This document shows positions 33,216 to 41,510 of a DNA stretch of 64,000 bases, piece by piece. Positions within the stretch are counted from its first letter, which is position 1. Every line of letters starts with the position of its first letter. The notes beneath the pieces are model-generated. The model saw only the letters and a program-made list of their open reading frames with translations, was not told where the DNA came from and did no database searches. The stretch is from an uncultured Roseburia sp. (GTDB lineage: Bacteria; Bacillota; Clostridia; Lachnospirales; Lachnospiraceae): positions 1-64,000 of the forward strand of contig CANDCP010000012.1 in assembly GCA_947383215.1 (NCBI GenBank), written 5' to 3'. The position numbers and the translations under genes are program-made.

Positions 33216-35831
33216 ATGAAGCTCAATCAGGGAATTATCTATACAAACGACAACTGTATCGGATGCAATCGGTGTATCTCCTGCTGTCCTGTAATGGATG
33301 CGAACATCTCCGTCACAAAAGACGGCAGGAACTATATTTATGTGGATGACGATAAATGTCTGCACTGCGGACGCTGCCTTGATACATGCCGTCACAATGC
33401 GCGGGTATACAGGGACGATACGGACAACTTCCTTGCGGATCTGGCGCAGGGAGAGTCCATTTCCCTTCTGGTCGCTCCCTCTTTTTTTGTCATGTACGAA
33501 AGCAGCGCCTCTCAGATTCTCGGGTATCTAAAACATCTGGGCGTCCGTCTGATCTACGATGTAAGCTTCGGCGCCGACATCGCTACCTGGGCATACTTAT
33601 CCTATCTCACGGAACATCCGTCAAAGGGCTCGATTGCTCCCCCGTGCAGCGCTGTTGTTAATTATATCCAAAAATACTCAAAAGTATTATTCGATAAAAT
33701 CATCCCGGTGTACACGCCGCTTTTATGTCTTGCCGTATATCTTAGAAAATATCTTAACAATACGGATAAGCTCGCTTTTTTAAGCCCGTGTATCGCAAAA
33801 AAGGACGAGATTTCCTCCCCCGCAAACAGGGGGCTTGTACAATACAACGTCACGTTTATGCACCTTCTCTCCGCCATAGACGATACCGATCTGTCAAGTT
33901 TTTACGCAAAGGCACAACCGCTTGGCTGCGGGCTCGGACGCATTTACCCGACCCCGGGCGGACTTGCGGAAAATATGAGGCTTTTTATCGAACCGGAAAA
34001 TATTATCCGCGACATTCACGGGGAAGAAAACGTCTATGAATATTTTTCTCTGCTGGAACAAAGGATTTTACAGGAGCGCGAGCTTCCATATCTGGTTGAC
34101 TGCCTGAACTGCCGGCGCGGCTGCCTTTCCGGCACGGCTACCGCTTCGCTCAGCCGCTTCAACGACGATGTGTTTTTCCGCCTGCAAAAGAGAAGACTTC
34201 CCGACCCTGCAATCGCGTGCGAAGACAATCCGTATCTTTCGCACCTCACGGTCGAGGAACGCCGACGACGGCTTTTCGCGCGCTTTTCCTCGCTGTCTCT
34301 CTCCGATTTTATCTGCCGCTACGACGACAGTAAATATCAGTACCACAAAGAGATTCCCGCCCAACCGGAAATCACGCCGAAAATTGACGCTATCTTCCTT
34401 GCGATGCACAAAAAGACGCCGGAATCGCGCGCCATCGACTGCCACTCCTGCGGCTACGGCAGCTGCCTTGAAATGGCTACCGCAATTGCGGGCGGATACA
34501 ATCGGATTGAAAATTGTATCCACTTCGTCAAAGACGAAAATCTGCGCATTTCCATGCTTGACGCAAGAACCGGCATTCCGAATTTCAACGCGTTCCTGAA
34601 TTTCACGGAAGGTTTGATCCAGTCGGAACAAATTTGCAATTATACAGCTATCTGCTTTAATATTATGAATTTTAAATTCATCAATTATAAATACGGATTT
34701 AAGCGCGGCGACCTCGCCCTGAAAGAATATGCCATCTCTGTATTCGGCCTCACAAAAGGCGCAGAGATCGTGGCTATGATCGGCGGAGACGATTTTATCG
34801 GCATCTTTAAATCCGCGCACCTTCCGGACGTCCTGCACTCCCTGCAGTCCATTCCGCTGTATACGCTTTCGGACGACGCGGGGGCGGAAACCGTGTATGT
34901 CTCGGCGCGCATTGCAATTTACAAACCGGACGGAAGCGACACCTCGCCGCAGATGCTTGTGGAAAAGCTCTCCTTTGCCTATAACGCGATCAGCAAAAAG
35001 CAGCGGCCTTCCATTGTTCACTATGACGACGCCCTGCGCGAGAAAGCCCTCTGGGAGGATATGATGATCGACGCCATAGAGCCGGCGCTTTCCACCCACG
35101 AATTTGAAGTATACTATCAGCCGAAGGTCTGTATGGCGACGAGAAAGCTTGTCGGAGCGGAAGCGCTCATACGCTGGAACCGCTCCGGAGCTCTGATCTC
35201 GCCGATGGACTTTATACCGGTCTGCGAAAAAATGGGCTTTATCCAAAAGCTGGACTTTTACATCCTAGACGAGGTATGCCGCACGCTCACCGAATGGATC
35301 GCCGCCGGAATCCCGGTTGTTCCCATCTCGGTCAACTTCTCCAAACAGCATTTTGTAGAAGACACGGTCGCCGACCGCATTAACCGCGTCGCCGACAAAT
35401 GGAATATTCCAAAGGAACTTCTGGAAATTGAATTTACGGAAACCGCTTATCTAAACAGCAGCAACCATTTAAGTTCGAGTATCGACAAGCTGCACGCCTA
35501 CGGGATTTCCTCCTCTATGGACGACTTCGGCACCGGGTACTCTTCCCTCAGTATGCTGCAGCATATGAGCTTTAACACGCTCAAACTCGACAAATCATTT
35601 CTCCATGACGGAAACTTCAGGGAAGAACGCAACCGCACCGTAATTGAAAACATTATCCGCATGGCGAAGCAGCTTAATATGTCTATTGTCTCTGAGGGAA
35701 TCGAAACCGAAGAAGAACTGGAATATATGAAAGAATTAAACTGCGACATCGCGCAGGGCTATCTGTTCGACAGGCCCCTGCCGCGCCGCGATTTTGAACA
35801 AAGACTTCTCAAGGGCACTTACCCCTTCTAA
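33216..35831 (+). CDS. Ferredoxin / [FeFe]-hydrogenase-like / Fe-S / GGDEF / EAL fusion
   Basis: 871 residues. Two 4Fe-4S ferredoxin motifs (CIGCNRCISCC, CLHCGRCLDTC) lie in the first 60 residues. A hydrogenase H-domain (about 70-350) keeps the four cubane cysteines: PPCSAVVN, LSPCIAKKDE, and NCRRGC. The proton-relay cysteine of TSCC is replaced by proline. A further Fe-S domain (CHSCGYGSC ... C) is near 406-440. A GGDEF-like domain follows (about 445-600) with GGDDF near 521 and a lost metal aspartate (FNIMNF). The EAL domain (about 615-865) has EAL, IEFTE, DDFGTGYSS and EGIE intact. This looks like a cytoplasmic sensor that couples redox state or H2 to c-di-GMP breakdown. AAGGGTGA supports the ATG at 33216. 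Confidence 0.88.
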   Translation: MKLNQGIIYTNDNCIGCNRCISCCPVMDANISVTKDGRNYIYVDDDKCLHCGRCLDTCRHNARVYRDDTDNFLADLAQGESISLLVAPSFFVMYESSASQILGYLKHLGVRLIYDVSFGADIATWAYLSYLTEHPSKGSIAPPCSAVVNYIQKYSKVLFDKIIPVYTPLLCLAVYLRKYLNNTDKLAFLSPCIAKKDEISSPANRGLVQYNVTFMHLLSAIDDTDLSSFYAKAQPLGCGLGRIYPTPGGLAENMRLFIEPENIIRDIHGEENVYEYFSLLEQRILQERELPYLVDCLNCRRGCLSGTATASLSRFNDDVFFRLQKRRLPDPAIACEDNPYLSHLTVEERRRRLFARFSSLSLSDFICRYDDSKYQYHKEIPAQPEITPKIDAIFLAMHKKTPESRAIDCHSCGYGSCLEMATAIAGGYNRIENCIHFVKDENLRISMLDARTGIPNFNAFLNFTEGLIQSEQICNYTAICFNIMNFKFINYKYGFKRGDLALKEYAISVFGLTKGAEIVAMIGGDDFIGIFKSAHLPDVLHSLQSIPLYTLSDDAGAETVYVSARIAIYKPDGSDTSPQMLVEKLSFAYNAISKKQRPSIVHYDDALREKALWEDMMIDAIEPALSTHEFEVYYQPKVCMATRKLVGAEALIRWNRSGALISPMDFIPVCEKMGFIQKLDFYILDEVCRTLTEWIAAGIPVVPISVNFSKQHFVEDTVADRINRVADKWNIPKELLEIEFTETAYLNSSNHLSSSIDKLHAYGISSSMDDFGTGYSSLSMLQHMSFNTLKLDKSFLHDGNFREERNRTVIENIIRMAKQLNMSIVSEGIETEEELEYMKELNCDIAQGYLFDRPLPRRDFEQRLLKGTYPF

Positions 35832-36700
35832 TCATTCGGTCTCTGGTAAAAATTACCGGAGACCTGTTCTGTCTTGAGAACATTGATAAATGCATGCGGG
35901 TCCGTCCGCTTTACCTCTTTTACAATCTTTTTGATATCGTCCCCCGAAACGACGGAATAGACCATGGACCGCTCTTTCTCGTTGTAAAGGCCCACGCCGC
36001 GAAACAGCGTCGCGCTGTGGTTCGTCAGCTTGCGGATATCCTCGTAAATATCTTCGGCCTTCTCGGAAATAATAAATAAGGTGATGCGCTTATACCTTGG
36101 ATTTCCAATTTTTACAACCTGCGTAGAAGCAAACTGAAAAATAATGGAGTACAGCGCCTTATCCCAGCCGAATAAAAAACCTGCGGCTACAAGCATCAGC
36201 GCGTTTCCGATCAATATATAATTCCACGCGTCCACATGAAGCTTTTCCGACAACGCCACCGCAATAAAATCGGTTCCCCCGCTCGTCGCCCGCGCCAAAA
36301 GGCACAGGATAACGGCAAATCCCTGAATCAACCCTCCAAAGACACAGATCAAAAGCACATCGTTTGTAATCTCGATCCCGGGTATCATGTCCGTCAAAAT
36401 ACTTGTCAGCACAATAACGAGGCAGGAATAAGCCGTAAAGCGTTTTCCGATAAATTTATAACTGACGATGGCCGGCACAATGTTCAAAAGAAAATTGATC
36501 AGCGAAAACGGAAGCGCAAGATCCCAAAACTGCGCCGCGATTCTCTGAATCAAAAGGGCCAGACCGGTGAAGCCGCCCGGCACAAGTCCGCCCGCGTCCA
36601 CAAAACTGTTAATATTAACCGCCATAATCACAGACGCGGCAATTACCAGGAACAGCCGCTTCACATGCTCGAGTACCGGCAACGGCTTTAATCTGTCCAT
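35828..36700 (-). CDS. YitT-family membrane protein
   Basis: 290 residues. Five or six hydrophobic segments (about 20-200) are followed by a soluble C-terminal DUF2179 domain (TLFIISEKAEDIYEDI ... GVGLYNEKERSMVYSVV). The family is widespread in Firmicutes and its transport or sensing role is unproven. AAGGAGA seven bases before the ATG at 36700 decides the start. Last gene of the thyA-folA-AEC-ilvBN run, 22 bp after ilvN. Its stop overlaps the stop of the convergent hydrogenase-EAL gene by 4 bp, leaving no room for a terminator. Confidence 0.9.
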   Translation of the reverse strand: MDRLKPLPVLEHVKRLFLVIAASVIMAVNINSFVDAGGLVPGGFTGLALLIQRIAAQFWDLALPFSLINFLLNIVPAIVSYKFIGKRFTAYSCLVIVLTSILTDMIPGIEITNDVLLICVFGGLIQGFAVILCLLARATSGGTDFIAVALSEKLHVDAWNYILIGNALMLVAAGFLFGWDKALYSIIFQFASTQVVKIGNPRYKRITLFIISEKAEDIYEDIRKLTNHSATLFRGVGLYNEKERSMVYSVVSGDDIKKIVKEVKRTDPHAFINVLKTEQVSGNFYQRPND

Positions 36701-36722
36701 CTCACACTCTCCTTTCACCCTG

Positions 36723-37220
36723 TCAGCGGCAGGACGTACTGATCGATTCAATCGCAACAGCGCCGCCGCGCACAATCTCCACGCGCCTGAACCTGCTCTT
36801 CAAAAGCGCAATCAACTCGTTGTTTCTCCGCTCCGTCAGCATACATTCCAACAGCACGCTGTCCGCCCCAATATCGGCGGCCTGCACATGGAAAACCTGC
36901 GCGATCCTGAAAATCTCGCCTTTATCCTCCGCCGTACAGCCCAGTACCTTTGCAAACAGAATCTCTTTCATATGAACCGGTACGTTTGTCAGGTCCATGA
37001 CCTTTATAACCTCCACCATACGATTTAACTGTTTCTTGATCTGCTCAAACGTAATATCGTCGCTCGTCACGCAGATCGTCATGCGGGAAACCGTCTCATC
37101 CTCTGTGGTTCCCACCGTAAGGCTCTGCAGGTTATAAGATTTGCCGGAAAACAAACCGGATACTTTCGCAAGCACGCCCACCTGGTTTTCCACATATAAT
37201 GCAATCCATCTGTTCTTCAT
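36723..37220 (-). CDS. ilvN: Acetolactate synthase regulatory subunit
   Basis: 165 residues. An N-terminal ACT domain (ALYVENQVGVLAKVSGLFSGK) and the C-terminal ALS small-subunit domain are both present. It binds valine and controls the large subunit in branched-chain amino acid synthesis. It begins 12 bp after ilvB, with GGAGGG before the ATG. Confidence 0.95.
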   Translation of the reverse strand: MKNRWIALYVENQVGVLAKVSGLFSGKSYNLQSLTVGTTEDETVSRMTICVTSDDITFEQIKKQLNRMVEVIKVMDLTNVPVHMKEILFAKVLGCTAEDKGEIFRIAQVFHVQAADIGADSVLLECMLTERRNNELIALLKSRFRRVEIVRGGAVAIESISTSCR

Positions 37221-37232
37221 CGGCCTACCCTC

Positions 37233-38954
37233 CTATTTTAATATCATCTGGCTCATTGCATTTCCGCCCTTTACCATCGGAAGCACGATCTCGTCGGAAG
37301 CAATCATAAACTCAATTATTGTCGGAGCGTCCGTATATTTCTTCGCCGCCTCAAGCGCCGGCCTGATATCTTCCTGTTTTTCCACTCGAATCCCATATGC
37401 GCCGTAGCTCTCCGCAAGCTTTATAAAATCCGGCGTATACTTCGGACAGCTCTCATTCGGCCCCTTACAATCGCCCGCGCAGCCTTTTCGTCTTCTAAGA
37501 CAGGTCAGCGCATAACGCTTCCCATAAAACAGCTGCTGCATCTGCCGCACCATTCCGAGATAATAATTGTTGAAAAGACAGATAATGACCGGCGTTTTCT
37601 GCACAACCGCCGTCGCCATCTCCTGGATATTCATCTGCATGCCGCCGTCGCCGGAAATGCAAATGACCGGCTTATCCGGATTGCCGATTTTCGCCCCGAT
37701 CGCCGCCGGAAATCCGAATCCCATCGTCCCCAGGCCGCCTGAGGTGATAAACTGCTTTTTCTCCGTAATTTCAAGGTACTGTGCCGCCCACATCTGGTGC
37801 TGGCCTACGTCCGTGACAAGGATCGCCTCCTCAAACGCCTCATTGACCGCCTCTATAATCATCTCGGGCGTCATCCCTTTATCTCTGTGCATTTTAAGCG
37901 GATTCTCCCGGTCCCACTCTAATATCTCCTTGATCCAGCTTCCGGTTTTTTTTGGCTCCGCCCATTCCAAAAGCTTCTCCAACGCCAGATTTGCATCCGC
38001 TACGATCGGAACGTCTACCACAACGTTCCTGGAGATCGCGGCGGTATCTATATCAATGTGCACAATCTTAGCCTTCGGCGCAAACTCATTCAAATCGCCG
38101 GTGATCCTGTCGTTAAACCTTGTCCCGATAGAGAACAGCACGTCGCATTCGCTGACCGCCATATTTGCCGCATATTTGCCATGCATACCGCTGTTGCCGA
38201 CATACAGCGCATGGTTCGTCGGAATCGCCCCCTTGCCCATAATCGTCGTCACAACCGGAACCTGCATTTTTTGGGCGAACGCGGTCAGCTTTTCATTTGC
38301 CCGCGCAATGTTGATTCCGCCCCCCGCCAGTATCAGGGGCTTCTTTGCAGCCTTTAACAGCTTATACGCCTTCTTCAGCTGCCCCACATGAACGCTCTCG
38401 TTCATCTTATATCCGCGGATGCTCACGCTCTGCGGATATTCCGCCGGTCCCGGCTCAAGCTGTATATCCTTCGGGAGATCAATTAAGACCGGCCCCGGCT
38501 TTCCGGTCGACGCAATGTGAAACGCCATCTTAATAATCTTTCCCAAATCTTTCCGGTCTCTCACCGTTACGCCGTACTTTGTGACGCTTCTTGTCATCCC
38601 GACAATATCGACCTCCTGAAAGGCGTCGTTGCCGATCAACGCAAGCGGAACCTGCCCGGTAAAGCATACAAGCGGAATATTGTCGTAGTGCGCATCGGCC
38701 AATCCCGTAATAATATTGGTCGCGCCCGGCCCGCTCGTCACAAGACAGACCCCGACCTTTCCCGTAGATTTTGCATACCCTTCCGCCTCATGAATCAATC
38801 CCTGCTCATGTCTTGGAAGCACGATATCAATTTCATCCTGCTTATACAGCTCGTCGAGAAGATCCGTAACCATTCCTCCCGGATATCCGAATACCGTGGT
38901 TACCCCTTCCTCCTGCAAAGCTTTTACAAATAATTTTCTGCCTGTAATATCCAT
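37233..38954 (-). CDS. ilvB: Acetolactate synthase large subunit, with a four-cysteine insertion
   Basis: 573 residues, a thiamine-diphosphate enzyme making acetolactate from pyruvate (and acetohydroxybutyrate). The catalytic Glu is in PRHEQG near 50 and the ThDP/Mg motif is GDGGMQMN near 440. Just after the NNYYLGMVRQ segment, at about residues 483-501, there is a cysteine-rich insert C-x6-C-x3-C-x6-C not present in the enterobacterial enzymes as I know them. Similar inserts occur in clostridial relatives, by recollection. GATAGGAGAG supports the start. It follows the AEC transporter gene by 9 bp. Confidence 0.95.
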   Translation of the reverse strand: MDITGRKLFVKALQEEGVTTVFGYPGGMVTDLLDELYKQDEIDIVLPRHEQGLIHEAEGYAKSTGKVGVCLVTSGPGATNIITGLADAHYDNIPLVCFTGQVPLALIGNDAFQEVDIVGMTRSVTKYGVTVRDRKDLGKIIKMAFHIASTGKPGPVLIDLPKDIQLEPGPAEYPQSVSIRGYKMNESVHVGQLKKAYKLLKAAKKPLILAGGGINIARANEKLTAFAQKMQVPVVTTIMGKGAIPTNHALYVGNSGMHGKYAANMAVSECDVLFSIGTRFNDRITGDLNEFAPKAKIVHIDIDTAAISRNVVVDVPIVADANLALEKLLEWAEPKKTGSWIKEILEWDRENPLKMHRDKGMTPEMIIEAVNEAFEEAILVTDVGQHQMWAAQYLEITEKKQFITSGGLGTMGFGFPAAIGAKIGNPDKPVICISGDGGMQMNIQEMATAVVQKTPVIICLFNNYYLGMVRQMQQLFYGKRYALTCLRRRKGCAGDCKGPNESCPKYTPDFIKLAESYGAYGIRVEKQEDIRPALEAAKKYTDAPTIIEFMIASDEIVLPMVKGGNAMSQMILK

Positions 38955-38963
38955 CCTTCTCTC

Positions 38964-39917
38964 CTATCCTATCAGCCCTGTCATCTTCAATATAAATATC
39001 CAAACAGTCAGCGTAAACGCCGCCAGCAGCGTCGTCGTCACCACGACGCTCGCCGTCAATTCTCCGTCGTTTTTCATATTCTTTGCCATAATATAACAGC
39101 TCGGCGTTGTCGGCGCGGCAAGCATAATCAGTATCCCGATCAGCTTTTCCCCGTCAAAGCCAAGCCATATGGCAACGGGCAGAAAAACAAGCGGCTGTAT
39201 GATCAGCTTGATCACGGACGCAGCTATCGTCGGCTTAATCTTAGCAAGCGCGCTTTTACCCTCGAACCCGGCTCCAAGCGCAATAAGCGCCAGGGGCGTC
39301 GCAAGCTGCGCCACCTTATCCGCCGCAGATTCCAAAATCGCCGGATAAGAAAGTCCCAAAACGGAACTGAAAAGCCCCAACATAATCGCAAGGATAATCG
39401 GGTTTTTTATAATTCCGAGAAATGCCTGCCGGATCTTTTTCATATCGCGCCCTTTCCCCGGCTCCTGTGCCTCAAACGTCAGCACAATCACGGAAAAAAT
39501 ATTATAAAGCGGCACGGCGCCGATAATCATAAGCGGTCCCATCGCCGACGGGCCGTAAATATTATCAATAAACGCAAGTCCCATGACCGCGGCGCTGCTT
39601 CTGAAGCTTGCCTGTACAAATGCCCCGCGCAAAGACCCGTCCTTTAAAAACAGCTTCGACGCTCCCCATATCAACCAAAAACACAGCGTGCTTGCCGCCG
39701 CGCAGAATAACACATAGCGCAAATCGAAAATTTCCCGGATCGGAACCTGCGATATATCCCGAAACAGCATTACCGGAAGCGTCACTGTAAAATTAAACCT
39801 GTTGGCGACGGCGACAAAATTTTCGTCCAGTATCCGCGCTTGTCTTAACGCATAGCCGAGTACCATCACAAGAAAAATCGGCGCCGTCACGTTTAAGCTG
39901 AATATAAAATGATCCAT
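38964..39917 (-). CDS. AEC-family transporter (auxin efflux carrier-like)
   Basis: 317 residues with about ten hydrophobic segments in the two-half AEC arrangement (FNFTVTLPVMLFRDI; LATPLALIALGAGF). Bacterial members export or import small acids such as malate or amino acids; the substrate is not clear. Placed between folA and ilvB it may serve branched-chain intermediates, which is inference. The ATG at 39917 with AAGAGAG is preferred. A GTG at 39959 would overlap the folA stop (GTGA) and remains possible. Confidence 0.88.
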   Translation of the reverse strand: MDHFIFSLNVTAPIFLVMVLGYALRQARILDENFVAVANRFNFTVTLPVMLFRDISQVPIREIFDLRYVLFCAAASTLCFWLIWGASKLFLKDGSLRGAFVQASFRSSAAVMGLAFIDNIYGPSAMGPLMIIGAVPLYNIFSVIVLTFEAQEPGKGRDMKKIRQAFLGIIKNPIILAIMLGLFSSVLGLSYPAILESAADKVAQLATPLALIALGAGFEGKSALAKIKPTIAASVIKLIIQPLVFLPVAIWLGFDGEKLIGILIMLAAPTTPSCYIMAKNMKNDGELTASVVVTTTLLAAFTLTVWIFILKMTGLIG

Positions 39918-39955
39918 CTCAATCTCTCTTCTTTTCGCGACCTTTCGTTCGAATA

Positions 39956-40444
39956 TCACATTCTCTCATATTTCAAAAACGTATATTCCAGGTCAAAATA
40001 CGTCTGCTCCTCGCTGTCCCTCGTAATCTTCCAGTCCTCCCTCTCATCCAGGTTCGGAAAATAAGCGTCCGCCTCATACGCATAATCGATCTTCGTGATA
40101 TGCGCCGTATCGCACTCATCTATTAACTGCCGATAAACCGTCTCGCCTCCAATTACATAGACGTCCCTGGTATCGTATTTTTCCAGTTCCTCATGAAGCT
40201 CGTCCAAATCGTGAACTACAACGGCATCCTTTTGCCGGTAACTCCGATCCCGCGTCAAGACGATATTCACCCGGTTCTTAAGCGGCTGTCCGTTCGGAAA
40301 GCTCTCTAACGTCTTTCTTCCCATAACGACAACCTTTCCCGTTGTCGTTTGCCGAAAATACTTCATGTCGTCCGGTATGCTCACCAACAGCTTATTGCGG
40401 CATCCAATGGCCCAGTTCCTGTCAACTGCCGCGATTACATTCAT
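39956..40444 (-). CDS. folA: Dihydrofolate reductase
   Basis: 162 residues, the normal length. The N-terminus IAAVDRNWAIGCRNKLL and VVMGRKTLESFP are the substrate and NADPH regions, and VIGGETVYRQ is the C-terminal signature. It reduces dihydrofolate formed by ThyA, whose gene is next upstream. AAGGAGG seven to eight bases before the ATG. Confidence 0.97.
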   Translation of the reverse strand: MNVIAAVDRNWAIGCRNKLLVSIPDDMKYFRQTTTGKVVVMGRKTLESFPNGQPLKNRVNIVLTRDRSYRQKDAVVVHDLDELHEELEKYDTRDVYVIGGETVYRQLIDECDTAHITKIDYAYEADAYFPNLDEREDWKITRDSEEQTYFDLEYTFLKYERM

Positions 40445-40516
40445 TTTCTCATACCTCCTTCTCAGACAAAACGTTTCAACAACTTTTATTTGAATGATAT
40501 TGTATCGAATTTAAGC

Positions 40517-41365
40517 TTACACCGCAACCGGAATATTCTTCACCTGCGGTCCCGCCGTATAATCAAGAAGCTTTACATCCTCCGGCGTAAACTGATAAAA
40601 ATCTTTTACCTCCGGGTTCAGCCAGAATGTCGGCGCCGGATACGTCTCTCTGCAAATCAGCTCTTCTATAATCGGTATATGACGGTCATATATATGCGCG
40701 TCCGCAATCACGTGCACAAGCTCCCCCGCGCGCATACCGCATACCTGCGCCAGCATATGAAGAAGCACCGCATACTGACAGACATTCCAGTTGTTCGCCG
40801 TGAGCACATCCTGCGAGCGCTGATTTAAAACTCCGTTCAAGGTCAGCCGTTCCTCTCCCTTTTTCTGCGTCACATTAAACGTCATACTGTATGCGCAGGG
40901 ATATAAATTCATTTCGCTCAAATCCTGATGGACGTAGAGGTTCGTCAGAATTCTCCTGCTAAAGGGATTGTTCTTCAAATCATAAATCACACGGTCGACC
41001 TGGTCCATCATGCCCTCTTTGTATTTGTGCTTTACCCCCATCTGATAACCGTACGCCTTACCGATTGAACCGTTCTCATCGGCCCATTCATCCCAGATAT
41101 GGCTGTTGAGCTCATGAATATTGTTCGACTTTTTCTGCCAGATCCAAAGCATCTCATCCGTACAGCTTTTGATCGCCGTTTTCCGAAGCGTAATCGCCGG
41201 AAACTCTTTTGATAAGTCGTACCGGTTGACCACGCCAAACCGTTTTATCGTGTAGGCGCTTGTCCCGTCCTCCCAGTGCGGCCGCACCTTTTCTCCTTCC
41301 GTGCTTGTTCCGTTTGCCAATATATCTTTACACATATCGATAAAAATCTGATCCGCCAGGCTCAT
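40517..41365 (-). CDS. thyA: Thymidylate synthase
   Basis: 282 residues, ThyA type. The catalytic cysteine lies in LYPCAYSMTF near 160, RSQDVLTANNWN is the dUMP-binding region, and HIYDRH follows. It makes dTMP from dUMP and methylene-tetrahydrofolate. It is the first gene of the thyA-folA pair, with a TTGTAG/TATAAT promoter 60-90 bp upstream and GAAGGAGG before the ATG. Confidence 0.96.
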   Translation of the reverse strand: MSLADQIFIDMCKDILANGTSTEGEKVRPHWEDGTSAYTIKRFGVVNRYDLSKEFPAITLRKTAIKSCTDEMLWIWQKKSNNIHELNSHIWDEWADENGSIGKAYGYQMGVKHKYKEGMMDQVDRVIYDLKNNPFSRRILTNLYVHQDLSEMNLYPCAYSMTFNVTQKKGEERLTLNGVLNQRSQDVLTANNWNVCQYAVLLHMLAQVCGMRAGELVHVIADAHIYDRHIPIIEELICRETYPAPTFWLNPEVKDFYQFTPEDVKLLDYTAGPQVKNIPVAV

Positions 41366-41426
41366 ACCGGAAACCTCCTTCGTGTTTTCTCCGTCTTAGC
41401 TCAATGGTGCTAATTTCACGTATCCC

Positions 41427-41455
41427 ATTATAACAAATTCAGCTCCCGACTACAA
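41427..41455 (-). promoter_or_regulatory. thyA promoter
   Basis: TTGTAG (41450-41455), 17 bp, TATAAT (41427-41432) on the minus strand, with an extended -10 TG. Confidence 0.7.
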
Positions 41456-41470
41456 TTGCATTTTTATACA

Positions 41471-41505
41471 AAAGGAACCGATGTGACAATCACACCGGTT
41501 CCTTT
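41471..41505 (-). terminator. Terminator of the giant surface-protein gene
   Basis: AAAGGAACCG (41471-41480) plus TGTG (41482-41485) pair with CACA (41491-41494) plus CGGTTCCTTT (41496-41505). On the minus strand a T-run follows. Confidence 0.88.
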
Positions 41506-41510
41506 CTCTC

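Noticed and set aside
34068..35246. 392-codon open frame on the minus strand
   Set aside because: Opposite the hydrogenase-EAL gene, whose motifs are clear; no ribosome site or recognisable domain.
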